From NCBI GenBank assembly GCA_965213855.1, contig CBDCAA010000007.1:806001-870000 (forward strand): DNA of 64,000 nt, in the 5' to 3' direction. The DNA is from JBBROS01 sp965213855 (lineage in GTDB: Bacteria; Pseudomonadota; Alphaproteobacteria; Acetobacterales; Acetobacteraceae). This document shows positions 37,485 through 45,557 of this stretch, piece by piece (position 1 is the stretch's first letter; each line of letters begins with the position of its first letter). The notes beneath the pieces are model-generated. The model was not told the DNA's origin. It did not search any database and worked only from the letters and a program-made list of their open reading frames with translations. A program made the translations under genes and the position numbers.

Positions 37485-38380
37485 GCGGTGCCCTGGACGC
37501 CGATGATGACCGCGGCGATGAGCGCGAGCAGGGCGGCGGCGATCAGGACCGGGGTGGCGGGTTCGGCTCGATCGCGGGCGAGCTGCGCGGCGAGGGCGCC
37601 GAGGACGCCAAGCTTGAGGGTCCAGAATGCGGCGCCGACGAGCCATGCGGCGAGGATGGTGGTCATCGAGGGATTGGACCCGGGCGGGGCCACACCGAGC
37701 GGGATGCCGACGATCGCCGCGAGGGAGACGCTGACCACTCGCCGGACCTGGGCGGCGGCGGTGACGATCGCGAGGTCGCGGCCGGAGAAGATCGCCGGGT
37801 CGGGCAGGTATGGGCCGATCGACGGTGCCAGCGCGGCGAGCAGGACGAGGCCGGCGAGCGCGCTCGGAACAATCCCGGGCAGCGTGGCCGACGGGCGGAG
37901 CGCGGCCGCTGCGTCGACGTTGGTACCGCCCGCGAGAAGCATGACGACCAGGGCGGCGAGCATCAGCACCGGCGCGGCTTGAATGCCGGCGGCGGTGATC
38001 CGGCCGGCCGCGATCGTATCGCCAGCGTCCAGCGCGGCCAGAGCGGGGACGAAGCGAGAGGCGGCGAGAAGGGCGAGGATCACGAGCAGGTCCGCGGCTG
38101 GGGCGGTCGCCATGCCGAGGGCGAGACCGGGAGTGAGCAGGGCGGCAACGGCCGCGAAGGCCAGGGTGGCGGCCGGGGCGGCGGGGATGACGAAGGAGCG
38201 GCCGGCAGGCCGATGGGGGGGCTTGCGCCAGAGGCGGACGAGGTCGTGCCAGGGCTGGAGCGCCGGCGGCGCGGGATGGCCGTGGTGGCGGGCGTGGATT
38301 TGGCGCAGCAGGCCGTCGAGCAGCGGGGCGGCGAGGGCGACAAGGCCGGCGTGAAGCAGGAGGGCGAGCCAGCCGGTCAA
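37481..38380 (-). CDS. Membrane subunit of hydrogenase-4-like complex (NuoH/HyfC type)
   Basis: Encodes 299 aa with about eight membrane helices. NuoH/HyfC landmarks are LLDGLLRQIHARHHGHPAPP followed by LQPWHDLVRLWRKPP (the loop facing the small subunit), ALDAGDTIAAGR and GRDLAIVTAAAQVRRVVSV. It anchors the soluble subunits and forms part of the proton path. The start is TTG 38380, overlapping the antiporter-like gene's stop as TTGA; the longer frame upstream is antisense-like Arg/Pro sequence. Slightly shorter than typical NuoH. Confidence 0.82.
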   Translation of the reverse strand: MTGWLALLLHAGLVALAAPLLDGLLRQIHARHHGHPAPPALQPWHDLVRLWRKPPHRPAGRSFVIPAAPAATLAFAAVAALLTPGLALGMATAPAADLLVILALLAASRFVPALAALDAGDTIAAGRITAAGIQAAPVLMLAALVVMLLAGGTNVDAAAALRPSATLPGIVPSALAGLVLLAALAPSIGPYLPDPAIFSGRDLAIVTAAAQVRRVVSVSLAAIVGIPLGVAPPGSNPSMTTILAAWLVGAAFWTLKLGVLGALAAQLARDRAEPATPVLIAAALLALIAAVIIGVQGTA

Positions 38381-40026
38381 CGGGCAGCCCAGCCGAGGGC
38401 GGCGGCCAGGGCCAGGGCCAGCGCGGCAAGGACGAGCGCGGAGATGGTGAGCGGCCCGTGGTGCAGGACGAACCTGGGTGAAAGCGGGACCGGTATGGCG
38501 TCCGGCGGCGGGGTCGCCAGTCCGCCGTGCCATGGTGCGGCCGCTGGCGGGGCAATGTGCCGGGTGGCGGGCCGGCCGGCGCCGGCCGCCCATGCGACGA
38601 GACCGGCGACGAGGACGACCGCGAGACCAAGGGCCGGGGACGGGTAGCCCGGAACGTCGGCGCCGGCGGCGATGGCGGTCCAGCCGATCCCTTGGGCGGG
38701 CGCGCCGGCCAGGAGGCGGACGGCGGGCTGGACGAAGGCGGCAGCCAGGCCAGGGATGAGGCCAAGCAGAAGCGTTGCGAGGGCGAGCGTGCACAGCGCC
38801 AGGCGACTGGCCCGGCCGGGCTCGTCATGGTTAAGTGCGGCGCGGGGGCGGCCGAGCAAGGCGGCGCCGGCCAGGCGAAGCGACGCGGCGGCAAGCCAGG
38901 CGAACGTCAGCCCGGCCGCAGCAACGGCCCCCGCGACCAAGGCGAGGATCACGGTGCCCCCCGCGCGTCCGGTGGCGAGCAGGGCCTGCAGCATCAACCA
39001 GGTCGCGGCAAAGCCAGGCGTGAGCGGGACGGACGCCATGGAGAGCAGGCCGATCAGCAGCGATAACCCGGGCACGGGCGCACGGCGGAGCAAGCCGCCG
39101 AGACGCGCGAGAGCGGGGGAGCCGGCCGTGCCGACCATCGTGACACTCACAAGCAGGAGGAGGCCGCCCCAAACGGACCCGGTGATCGCCAGCAGCATCG
39201 CCGCCAGGACGGCCGTGGCGGCAAGCGCGGGTAGGTCGGCGCCCCGAGCGAGCAGCGCGGCCCCGAGGGCGGCGGCGGCCAGGGCAAGCGTCGCGGCGAT
39301 GGCCTGGGCGATCGCGTCCGGCAGCTCTGTGGCGGCAGCGGCGCGACGGGCGAACACCGGGGCGCAAAGTGCGCCGATGGCGAGCACCGGCACGCCCCAC
39401 CAGCCCGGCGTGACCGGGCCGGCAAGGTCCAACAGCAAGCGCGCGAGCAGATACAAGGCGCCGAGGGCAGCAGGAAGCGGCGGCAGGCATCGCGGGAGGG
39501 TGAGGGCGGCAGCGATCGTGCCCAGGAGAACGATGGCCCCGGGCAAAGCGGCAAGCGGTGCGGCGCGAATCGCGGCGAAGTTCGGGCTGGGCAGGGCGCC
39601 GTGCCAGGACAGAGCCAGGAGGGCGCCGCCGACTGCCGCAAGGGAAAGCGTCATGTTGCGTGCGCCAGGGTGTGCGCCAGGGTGTGCGCCAGTGCGGTCA
39701 CCAGGGCGTGCGATGGCAGCGGCGGTCGCGGCGAGAAGCAGGACCGCGTCGCCCGCAAGCAAGGCAAGGGCAAGCGCGCCCGTGACCCAGGCCGGCGCCG
39801 CGCCGCATGCACCCAGCAGGAACAGGGCCGCCAGGAGTGGGGCGGAGAGGGCGTCGACCGACACGACAGGCCAGGCGCCGAGAGCCGATGGCGACGCGGC
39901 GAGGGACGCGACGAGGCCGGCAAGACAGGCAAGCGCGGCCAGGCGAGAGCTTCGGCGATTAAACCGGCCGACGCCGAGGCCGAGCAGAGCGAGTGCGGCA
40001 GCGAGCAGGACGACGAGGGCTGTCAC
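38377..40026 (-). CDS. Antiporter-like membrane subunit (NuoL/M/N, HyfB-like), divergent
   Basis: Encodes 549 aa, extremely Ala/Leu-rich, with about 14 predicted membrane helices. It occupies the position of HyfB-type proton-translocating subunits and has weak NuoL/M/N resemblance (GLLRRAPVPGLSLLIGLLSM, ASVPLTPGFAATWLML). Hallmark segments such as HxWLPxAH are not evident, so proton pumping is uncertain. A hydrophilic loop near residue 120 contains a GAHP tandem from a 12-bp DNA repeat (39660-39695). Start is GTG at 40026. First gene of the four-gene unit; HyfE- and HyfF-like genes are absent. Confidence 0.72.
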   Translation of the reverse strand: MTALVVLLAAALALLGLGVGRFNRRSSRLAALACLAGLVASLAASPSALGAWPVVSVDALSAPLLAALFLLGACGAAPAWVTGALALALLAGDAVLLLAATAAAIARPGDRTGAHPGAHPGARNMTLSLAAVGGALLALSWHGALPSPNFAAIRAAPLAALPGAIVLLGTIAAALTLPRCLPPLPAALGALYLLARLLLDLAGPVTPGWWGVPVLAIGALCAPVFARRAAAATELPDAIAQAIAATLALAAAALGAALLARGADLPALAATAVLAAMLLAITGSVWGGLLLLVSVTMVGTAGSPALARLGGLLRRAPVPGLSLLIGLLSMASVPLTPGFAATWLMLQALLATGRAGGTVILALVAGAVAAAGLTFAWLAAASLRLAGAALLGRPRAALNHDEPGRASRLALCTLALATLLLGLIPGLAAAFVQPAVRLLAGAPAQGIGWTAIAAGADVPGYPSPALGLAVVLVAGLVAWAAGAGRPATRHIAPPAAAPWHGGLATPPPDAIPVPLSPRFVLHHGPLTISALVLAALALALAAALGWAAR

Positions 40027-40030
40027 CAGA

Positions 40031-40093
40031 TTAGAAGGGGACCGCCCCGGCGACGAGCAGCACGAGGCGGTTTGCGGCGTCGATCCAGGGCAT
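40031..40093 (-). CDS. Possible 20-aa leader peptide before the hydrogenase-like operon
   Basis: A short frame from ATG 40093 to TAA 40031 encodes MPWIDAANRLVLLVAGAVPF and ends 4 bp before the GTG of the antiporter-like gene. The tail is hydrophobic. It might be a coupled leader, a remnant of a small membrane subunit, or chance. No family is recognised. Confidence 0.25.
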   Translation of the reverse strand: MPWIDAANRLVLLVAGAVPF

Positions 40094-40149
40094 GGCCAAG
40101 CTTATGCCAAGTCGGCCGCAGGTTGCGAATTGGGCGATACGGCGGCCCG

Positions 40150-40782
40150 TCAAGCAGCCGGCGTGAGACGCTTGAGGAAGGCGGAAACGCGGTGGCGGCG
40201 CATCTCGTAGCGGGCCTTGTCGTCGGTGGTCATGTAGTTGAGCTGGACGACGTAGCGCTTGCCGACGAACTGCTTGTGGCCGTGCCAGGTGGTGGGTCCG
40301 TTCGGGAAGGCGAGCAGGGTGCCGTTCACGGGGGGGACCTCGACGGCGTAGTCCTCGATATCGCTGGGCCCACGGAGCAGGCGGAGACAGCCGTCCTGAC
40401 GGGCCCAATCGGCAGTCTCGGGATTGAGATACAGGAGCACGGTGACGCGCTTGGCGAGGCTGTCGCAGTGGATGCGGCCGTCCTTCTCACGCGATTGCCC
40501 GCGAAGGGTGACCATGACGGGGGCTTCGTCGAGCTGAAGGGCGAATTTTTTGGCAATGGCGGCGCGGAAGCGCGGGCCTTCCAGCTCCTCCATCAGGTTG
40601 CGGCCAGCGGGGCCGAGGCGGAGACCGCCGGTCGGGAACGATCCGCCCTTCTGCAACGCGGGCAGGTCGGCCACCACGGCGGGGAGGCTGTCCGAGGGGA
40701 CGAAGCCGGGCACGACGACGTGGGTGAACGGGTCGGCGGCGGTGGGGGTATGGGCCAGGCGGTCGTAGTTCAGATCGAGCAT
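40150..40782 (-). CDS. 2-oxoglutarate-Fe(II) oxygenase family protein
   Basis: Encodes 210 aa with the double-stranded beta-helix pattern of Fe(II)/2OG enzymes. Iron ligands are visible as HCD (H105, D107) in GRIHCDSLAKRVTVLLYLN, the distal histidine at H167 or H169 in TTWHGHKQFVGKRY, and R176 as the likely 2OG-binding arginine. This layout resembles prolyl-hydroxylase-like members. The substrate is unknown. The protein ends in an Arg-rich tail. It stands alone upstream of the hydrogenase-like unit, 57 bp from the small leader frame. Confidence 0.82.
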   Translation of the reverse strand: MLDLNYDRLAHTPTAADPFTHVVVPGFVPSDSLPAVVADLPALQKGGSFPTGGLRLGPAGRNLMEELEGPRFRAAIAKKFALQLDEAPVMVTLRGQSREKDGRIHCDSLAKRVTVLLYLNPETADWARQDGCLRLLRGPSDIEDYAVEVPPVNGTLLAFPNGPTTWHGHKQFVGKRYVVQLNYMTTDDKARYEMRRHRVSAFLKRLTPAA

Positions 40783-40912
40783 TGGCGCATTTTAGGACGG
40801 CGCCGGCGGCGGGTGCAACTGGAGTGCCGCGTCCCAGCCGCGTCCCCTGCGAGGAGCGTCGCTGCGCGTCGCCCGCAGCCCGACCCTCACCCTCAGGTGG
40901 CAGAGGTGAAAG

Positions 40913-41143
40913 TCAGGTGCGGGTTTCGGGATGGGGGCGGGGAATGCCGGTCGAGAGGAGCTGCGGGCAGTTGAAGTGTCCGTCGCAGCAGGCGGCCGGC
41001 TCGCTGGTGAGGGCGGTCCGGGTCACAGGACCACGCTCACAGACGTAGTGGGGCGTCGTCGCGGGTGCGGTGAGCGGGCCGGCCACGGCCGGGGCGGCCA
41101 TGGCGGCAAGGAACAATGGGACAAACGCGAGTGAGACTCTCAT
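40913..41143 (-). CDS. Small secreted cysteine-containing protein
   Basis: Encodes 76 aa. A clear Sec signal peptide (MRVSLAFVPLFLAAMAAPAVA) precedes a mature part of about 55 residues with four cysteines (C35, C52, C53, C59) in HYVCERGP and EPAACCDGHFNCPQL. These could form two disulfides in the periplasm or outside the cell. No family is recognised. It is divergent from zapE, and the 142-bp interval between them is AT-richer than its surroundings and should hold both promoters (a TTGACA on the minus strand at 41193-41188 lacks a good -10). The 130 bp between it and the oxygenase gene hold nothing recognised. Confidence 0.6.
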   Translation of the reverse strand: MRVSLAFVPLFLAAMAAPAVAGPLTAPATTPHYVCERGPVTRTALTSEPAACCDGHFNCPQLLSTGIPRPHPETRT

Positions 41144-41285
41144 CTGATATCTCTGATCAACGCGGGAAGCGATTGAGAGATAAACGTGTCAATTACTGAA
41201 AAGGTTACATCCTCGCTAGCCTGTGATGTGTGACATACCGGCATCACTAGCCCGGCAGCCGCGGCTTTGGCAGGGAGCGCCGGCA

Positions 41286-42461
41286 ATGGACATGACGGTG
41301 ACGGCACAGGAAGGGCCGCTGGCGGCCTATCGGGCGAGGCTCGCGGCAGGCGAGCTGGCGACCGACCCGGCGCAGGCGCTTGCGGCGGAGCGGCTGCAGG
41401 CGCTGTGGCGGCGGCTGATCGGCTACACGCCACAGGCGCCGGTCGCCGAGCGCGGCTTCTGGGAGCGGCTCCGGCCGGGGCAAGGGCGCAAGCGGCCCGA
41501 CGACATCCCGGACAGCTTTCCGCACGGCCTGTATCTGGTCGGCGATGTCGGCCGGGGCAAATCGATGCTGATGGACCTGTTCTTCGCCGCAGCGACGGTG
41601 CCGAACAAGCGCCGGGTGCACTTCCACGAGTTCATGCAGGAGGCGCATGCGCGCATCCACGCGTGGCGGCGGGAGCCGCATAGGCTGGCAGACCCGGGCA
41701 GTGACGACCCGATCCCGCCGCTGGCCGACCGGATCGCGGCGGAGGCGTGGCTGCTGTGCTTCGACGAATTCCAGGTCAACGACATCGCCGATGCGATGAT
41801 CCTGGGCCGTCTGTTCAAGGCGTTGTTCGCGCGCGGCGTGGTGGTTGTCGCGACAAGCAACGTGCGCCCGGGCGATCTATTCGCCGGGCAGCCGGGGCGG
41901 GACGCGTTCCTGCCGTTCATCGAGCTGCTGAAGCAGTACCTGGACCTGCTTGTGCTGGATGGGGACCGGGATTTCCGTCGCAAGCGGGTGGGTGGGCTGC
42001 ACGGGTGGCACGTGCCGTCGGACGCGCGGGCGGATGCGGCGCTGGATGAGGCGTTCCGGACCTTGACCGGGGGGGCACCGGGCCGTCCGGAGCGGCTGAT
42101 GGTGACAGGACGGCCGTTCCCGGTGCCGCTGGCGGCCGGCGGCGTGGCGCGGTTCGACTTCGAGGCGCTGTGTGGGCAGCCGCTCGGGCCGGGCGACTAC
42201 CTGGCGCTGGCGACGCATTACCATGCGCTGGTGCTCGATGGCGTCCCGCGTCTCGGGCCGGAGAATTACGACCGGGCGCGGCGGTTCATCACGTTGGTGG
42301 ATGCGCTGTATGATCACCGCGTGCAGCTGGTGGCGAGTGCGGCGGCCGCCCCCGACGACCTGTATGTTCGGGGCGACGGCGCGTTCGCATTCCAGCGCAC
42401 GGCATCCCGCCTGGAGGAGATGCAGAGCCGGGCGTATCGGGACTTGCCGCATCTGACGTGA
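41286..42461 (+). CDS. zapE: AFG1-like ATPase, cell division protein ZapE
   Basis: Encodes 391 aa. The P-loop is YLVGDVGRGKSMLMDLFF, followed by RRVHFHEFMQEAHARIH, Walker B LLCFDEFQVNDIADAMIL, and the sensor region VVVVATSNVRPGDLF with DAFLPFIELLKQYLDL. These are diagnostic for the AFG1/ZapE family, which associates with FtsZ rings in bacteria and with mitochondrial protein quality control in eukaryotes. Start at ATG 41286, with GGGAG upstream; an upstream frame to 41223 lacks conserved sequence. Confidence 0.92.
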   Translation: MDMTVTAQEGPLAAYRARLAAGELATDPAQALAAERLQALWRRLIGYTPQAPVAERGFWERLRPGQGRKRPDDIPDSFPHGLYLVGDVGRGKSMLMDLFFAAATVPNKRRVHFHEFMQEAHARIHAWRREPHRLADPGSDDPIPPLADRIAAEAWLLCFDEFQVNDIADAMILGRLFKALFARGVVVVATSNVRPGDLFAGQPGRDAFLPFIELLKQYLDLLVLDGDRDFRRKRVGGLHGWHVPSDARADAALDEAFRTLTGGAPGRPERLMVTGRPFPVPLAAGGVARFDFEALCGQPLGPGDYLALATHYHALVLDGVPRLGPENYDRARRFITLVDALYDHRVQLVASAAAAPDDLYVRGDGAFAFQRTASRLEEMQSRAYRDLPHLT

Positions 42462-42636
42462 GTTTGGCCCCTCCGACGCCCGCGCGCGTCCTCATTGATG
42501 GATGGGCGACATCAGATGTTCGATCGGACTCTGCAACTTTTTGATAGCTCGGGGTCGGTGGGCAGGGCATTGTCCCGGGACCGTCCGGGTGCATTCGCGA
42601 CATCCCGGGCAGTCATTCACAGGCGCTGGACTGAAC

Positions 42637-42957
42637 ATGGCACGGTCGTCGATCAAGAGCGGAACCGAAGGCAAGCCCACGCCGGGGCTCGCGGAAGCCC
42701 TCGCCGCCCTGGAGAAGCGGGTCGCCGCGATCGAGGCGTTCCTGGGCGGCTTTCCCCGGCGGCCCGTGGTGGTGCCGGAATTCGACGGCGGCGCCGAGGA
42801 TGGCGGTGAGAGCGGCAGCGAGGGAGGGGCCGAATCGGGCGAGAGCGGCAGCGAAGGCGGTGCGGACGCCGGCGACGGCGGCGGAGACGGCGCGGATAGG
42901 CGGCGGCCGACCAAGCCTGCCCCCAAGGGGCCCCGCCCTAGAGGGGCGCGTCGCTGA
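42637..42957 (+). CDS. Low-complexity hypothetical protein, 106 aa
   Basis: Starts MARSSIKSGTEGKPTPGLAE, has one predicted helix (ALAALEKRVAAIEAFLGGF), then a Gly/Ser/Glu-rich stretch and a basic tail rich in R, P and K. It is probably disordered outside the helix. Its 3' end overlaps the convergent regulator gene by 20 bp. The gap of 175 bp before it shows nothing recognised. Could be real or chance; composition in the first half looks coding. Confidence 0.4.
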   Translation: MARSSIKSGTEGKPTPGLAEALAALEKRVAAIEAFLGGFPRRPVVVPEFDGGAEDGGESGSEGGAESGESGSEGGADAGDGGGDGADRRRPTKPAPKGPRPRGARR

Positions 42958-44230
42958 AGCCGGAGAGCATCAGGCCCTTGAACAAGGCTTCGCGCTGGGC
43001 CAGGTAGCCCGGATCCTCGGAAGCCGCATCGTCGTGCAGTGATTGCAGAGTGACGGCCGGCCAGCGCCGACGGGTGGTGGTCAGCAGCGATCGTGCGTCC
43101 TCGATTTGGCCGTCGAGGGCCAGCGCGGCCACGAGATAGAAGGCAAGGTCGGCCGGGGTGGCGCATGCGGCCTCGGTGTTGCCGCCGGCGTCGCGAAACG
43201 CTTGGATGCCCCAATCGCCGTCGCCGGCCGCGAACTTGGCCATCCCGAGATAACAGAGCCAGGTGGGACGGAACGGGTGGTTCGCCCGGGTGGCAGCCAG
43301 CACGCTGCGTATCGGCTCGAGCGCCTGCTGCGGTTGTCCGAGAAGGACCAGCATCCAGCCGACGTTGGCTTGCGCCGGCAATTGCGCCGGGTCGAGGTTC
43401 ACGGCCCGGCGATAGGCGGCCAGCGCGTCGGCGTAGCGCTTCTCCAGGCGATAGACCCCGGCGCGCGCGGCCCAGGTCTGCCCAAGGTCGGGCCCGAGCG
43501 CCACCGCGCGGTCCGCCAGCCGCGACGCTTGTGCGAGGTCGCCCGACCGATCCACGCTGTGGCCGGCGATGATCATGTTGGTGTACGTGAACGCCGCCCA
43601 AGCGTCCGGCTCCGGATCGGTCGGGTCGGCTTCGGCGGCGCGCAAGAACAGCGCACGCGCCCTTGGCCAGATCTGCCGTTTGTCGCCGTCGAGGTAGAAG
43701 ATCGCTCGCCCTTCGCGCATCAGCCGCTCCGCTTCGACCCGGCCGGATGAGTGGCGATGCTGCATGGCCGTGACAGCGACCGCACCGCTCGCCGCCAGCA
43801 CCGAGCCGCCGATCAAAACCGCCATCCGCAGCCGCGAGCTGCGTCGTCGGGCAGGCACGGCGGCCGCCACGGCGACCGGGGGCGGCGGTCGGGGGGCGGG
43901 GGTGGGCGCGTCCAACACGTAGCCGCGCCGTGGTGCGGTGCGGAGCAACTTGCCGTCGCTGCCGAGCGCACGGCGGATCTCTGCGATGCATTGGGTGACG
44001 CTGTCGTCGGTCACGGCCACGCCGGGCCAAACGCTGTCGAGCAGGGCCTCTCGGCTGATGAGGGTGCCGGGGGCGGCAACGAACTCGGCGAGCACTGCAG
44101 CGGTTTTCGGCCGCAACGTCACGGCGAGCCCGTCGCGGCGGGTCAACGCGCCGGTGCGCGCGTCCAACGTCCATTCGCCGAACGCGAGAACGGCGGCTTC
44201 GGCGGAGCGCTTCATCGATTGCTTGAGCAT
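42938..44230 (-). CDS. CadC-like regulator: OmpR-type winged helix plus TPR domain
   Basis: Encodes 430 aa. Residues about 15-108 are an OmpR/CadC winged-helix DNA-binding domain (FGEWTLDARTGALTRRDG, LISREALLDSVWPGVAVTDD, SVTQCIAEIRRALG, RTAPRRGYVLD). A Pro-rich linker leads to one membrane helix near residues 135-155 (MAVLIGGSVLAASGAVAVTA). The C-terminal part has TPR-like helices (AYRRAVNLDPAQLPAQANVG). Such one-component membrane regulators sense signals outside the membrane and bind DNA directly. Target genes are unknown; no obvious operon partner lies beside it. Confidence 0.85.
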   Translation of the reverse strand: MLKQSMKRSAEAAVLAFGEWTLDARTGALTRRDGLAVTLRPKTAAVLAEFVAAPGTLISREALLDSVWPGVAVTDDSVTQCIAEIRRALGSDGKLLRTAPRRGYVLDAPTPAPRPPPPVAVAAAVPARRRSSRLRMAVLIGGSVLAASGAVAVTAMQHRHSSGRVEAERLMREGRAIFYLDGDKRQIWPRARALFLRAAEADPTDPEPDAWAAFTYTNMIIAGHSVDRSGDLAQASRLADRAVALGPDLGQTWAARAGVYRLEKRYADALAAYRRAVNLDPAQLPAQANVGWMLVLLGQPQQALEPIRSVLAATRANHPFRPTWLCYLGMAKFAAGDGDWGIQAFRDAGGNTEAACATPADLAFYLVAALALDGQIEDARSLLTTTRRRWPAVTLQSLHDDAASEDPGYLAQREALFKGLMLSGFSDAPL

Positions 44231-44330
44231 GCCCGTCTCTCCGGGTGCACGAAACCCGAATCCGTGCCGTTCGGCTAGGCCGCGTGGACGAAAGTCGAAG
44301 GACGCCGATGGGCGGTAGCGGCACCGCTAG

Positions 44331-44486
44331 GTTCAGGAAGCGCTATACCGCAGGCGCCATCGCATCGAGAGCACCTTCGGCCGCCTCAAGGACTGGCGCA
44401 GGATCGCATCGCGTTACGACCGCTGCGCGCACACCTTCTTCTCGGCATTCTGCATCGCAGCTACCGTGACATTCGGGCTCCGATAG
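44331..44486 (+). pseudogene. IS5-family transposase remnant, C-terminus
   Basis: Plus-strand frame reads LYRRRHRIESTFGRLKDWRR then IASRYDRCAHTFFSAFCIAA and stops at TAG 44484-44486. This is the C-terminal DDE-E region of IS5-type transposases (RxxIExxFGRLK..RRIAxRYD). Only about 52 codons remain, with a stop just upstream, so the element is dead. Confidence 0.75.
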
Positions 44487-44514
44487 CGACTACTTACCCT
44501 AGCGTATGACCTCG

Positions 44515-45270
44515 TCACTTGCGTCCATACACCACGACCCGGCTACCCCGGTAGAACTGCTCGTAATCCTCGGGCCCGCTCGCCAGCACCTCCAACTCTT
44601 CAAACCCAAACTCCCGTAGAAGGAATAGCAGCGCGTTGAGCGACGGCACCAGCGCGATATCCGTCGACCCGCCCTCCCGGCGCGTTGCGTAGTCCGGCGT
44701 CAGGCCAAACACACCCTCAATCGGCCGAGTGTTTAAGTAATGCCCGTCCTCAAGCCGCCCTCTTATGTCGTAAGGGAACACCTGGGTCTCGATAAGTATG
44801 TGCGACCTCGTCATCCGGCTCGCGAGCCTTATCGTGTGGACCGGGTCTTCAAGGTGATAGATCAGTCCGTACAATAGAACGAAATCCACATCGAGTCCCG
44901 GGTGATAGTCCATCCGTTGCAGGTCCGCCTGAGCATAGCTCACGTTGTCGATCCCCATCGCCCCTGTGATCAACTGCGCTGCTGCCAGGCTCTCCTTTCG
45001 AATTTCGTACCCCCGCACCGCCCGGAAATGCCGCGCCAACTCGATCGAGTAGTAGCCCTCGTGCGACGCCAGGTCCGCTGCCTCCATCGCATGCGCGCCG
45101 GGCACCCGATCCCGAATGATCCGAATCAGCTTCTCCCGCCGCGACGTGTGGATCGGCAGGATCGCCGCCGGGATGTCCGTCCGGGTCCGCGTCCCGTCCG
45201 GCAGCTCAAACTCGTAGAACCAAATCCTGTCACGGACCTGTTGCAGCATGCCTTGATCGTTAACACTCAT
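44515..45270 (-). CDS. SAM-dependent methyltransferase
   Basis: Encodes 251 aa from ATG 45270 (MSVNDQGMLQQVRDR). Class I methyltransferase features: AMEAADLASHEGYYSIELAR as motif I region, VRGYEIRKESLAAAQ for the acidic SAM-ribose position, YAQADLQRMD, and VDFVLLYGLIYHLEDPVHTI as motif IV. The C-terminal part LLREFGFEELEVLASGPEDY resembles capsule- or surface-sugar-linked methyltransferases. GC content is lower than in the rest of the window. It lies between two IS5-type remnants and near a second methyltransferase, suggesting horizontal acquisition. The acceptor is unknown. Confidence 0.82.
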   Translation of the reverse strand: MSVNDQGMLQQVRDRIWFYEFELPDGTRTRTDIPAAILPIHTSRREKLIRIIRDRVPGAHAMEAADLASHEGYYSIELARHFRAVRGYEIRKESLAAAQLITGAMGIDNVSYAQADLQRMDYHPGLDVDFVLLYGLIYHLEDPVHTIRLASRMTRSHILIETQVFPYDIRGRLEDGHYLNTRPIEGVFGLTPDYATRREGGSTDIALVPSLNALLFLLREFGFEELEVLASGPEDYEQFYRGSRVVVYGRK

Positions 45271-45306
45271 ACGATTGCCCCCTGTTCGATAAGAAATCAT
45301 TGCAGA

Positions 45307-45470
45307 ACGACTAAGGACGCCCCAGCGAACAAAGCGGTTGTAGAGGGTTTTATGTGGGCCGAAGGAGGCCGATGCATCCTTCCAGCAAACCCGAGCGCAA
45401 ACCGTGGACGATGCCGCTGATGACGCATGGGCCCCGATCACCTGACCGCTGCAGAGCTGATCGGAGCGTT
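45307..45470 (-). pseudogene. IS5-family transposase remnant, N-terminus, frameshifted
   Basis: Minus strand: one frame gives CVISGIVHGLRSG, another gives KDASASFGPHKTLYNRFVRW. Together they match the N-terminal IS5-type pattern RVISGIVHALRSG..WKDAPA.YGPHKTLYNRFVRW. The change of frame shows it is broken. It fills most of the 287-bp gap between the two methyltransferase genes. Confidence 0.7.
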
Positions 45471-45557
45471 TTCTCGACCGTTCATAAAGGTATGAGGCAA
45501 GGCACTCCCGACCGGATCGGGGGGACCGTCGATATCCCGCCCAAATACGATCTGCGG

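Noticed and set aside
39660..39695. 12-bp tandem repeat in the antiporter-like gene as a regulatory site
   Set aside because: It is in frame (GAHP tandem) within a hydrophilic loop and needs no regulatory explanation.
44245..44469. Plus-strand frame starting at 44245 as a hypothetical gene
   Set aside because: It reads the IS5 remnant in the wrong frame; the transposase frame is 44331-44486.
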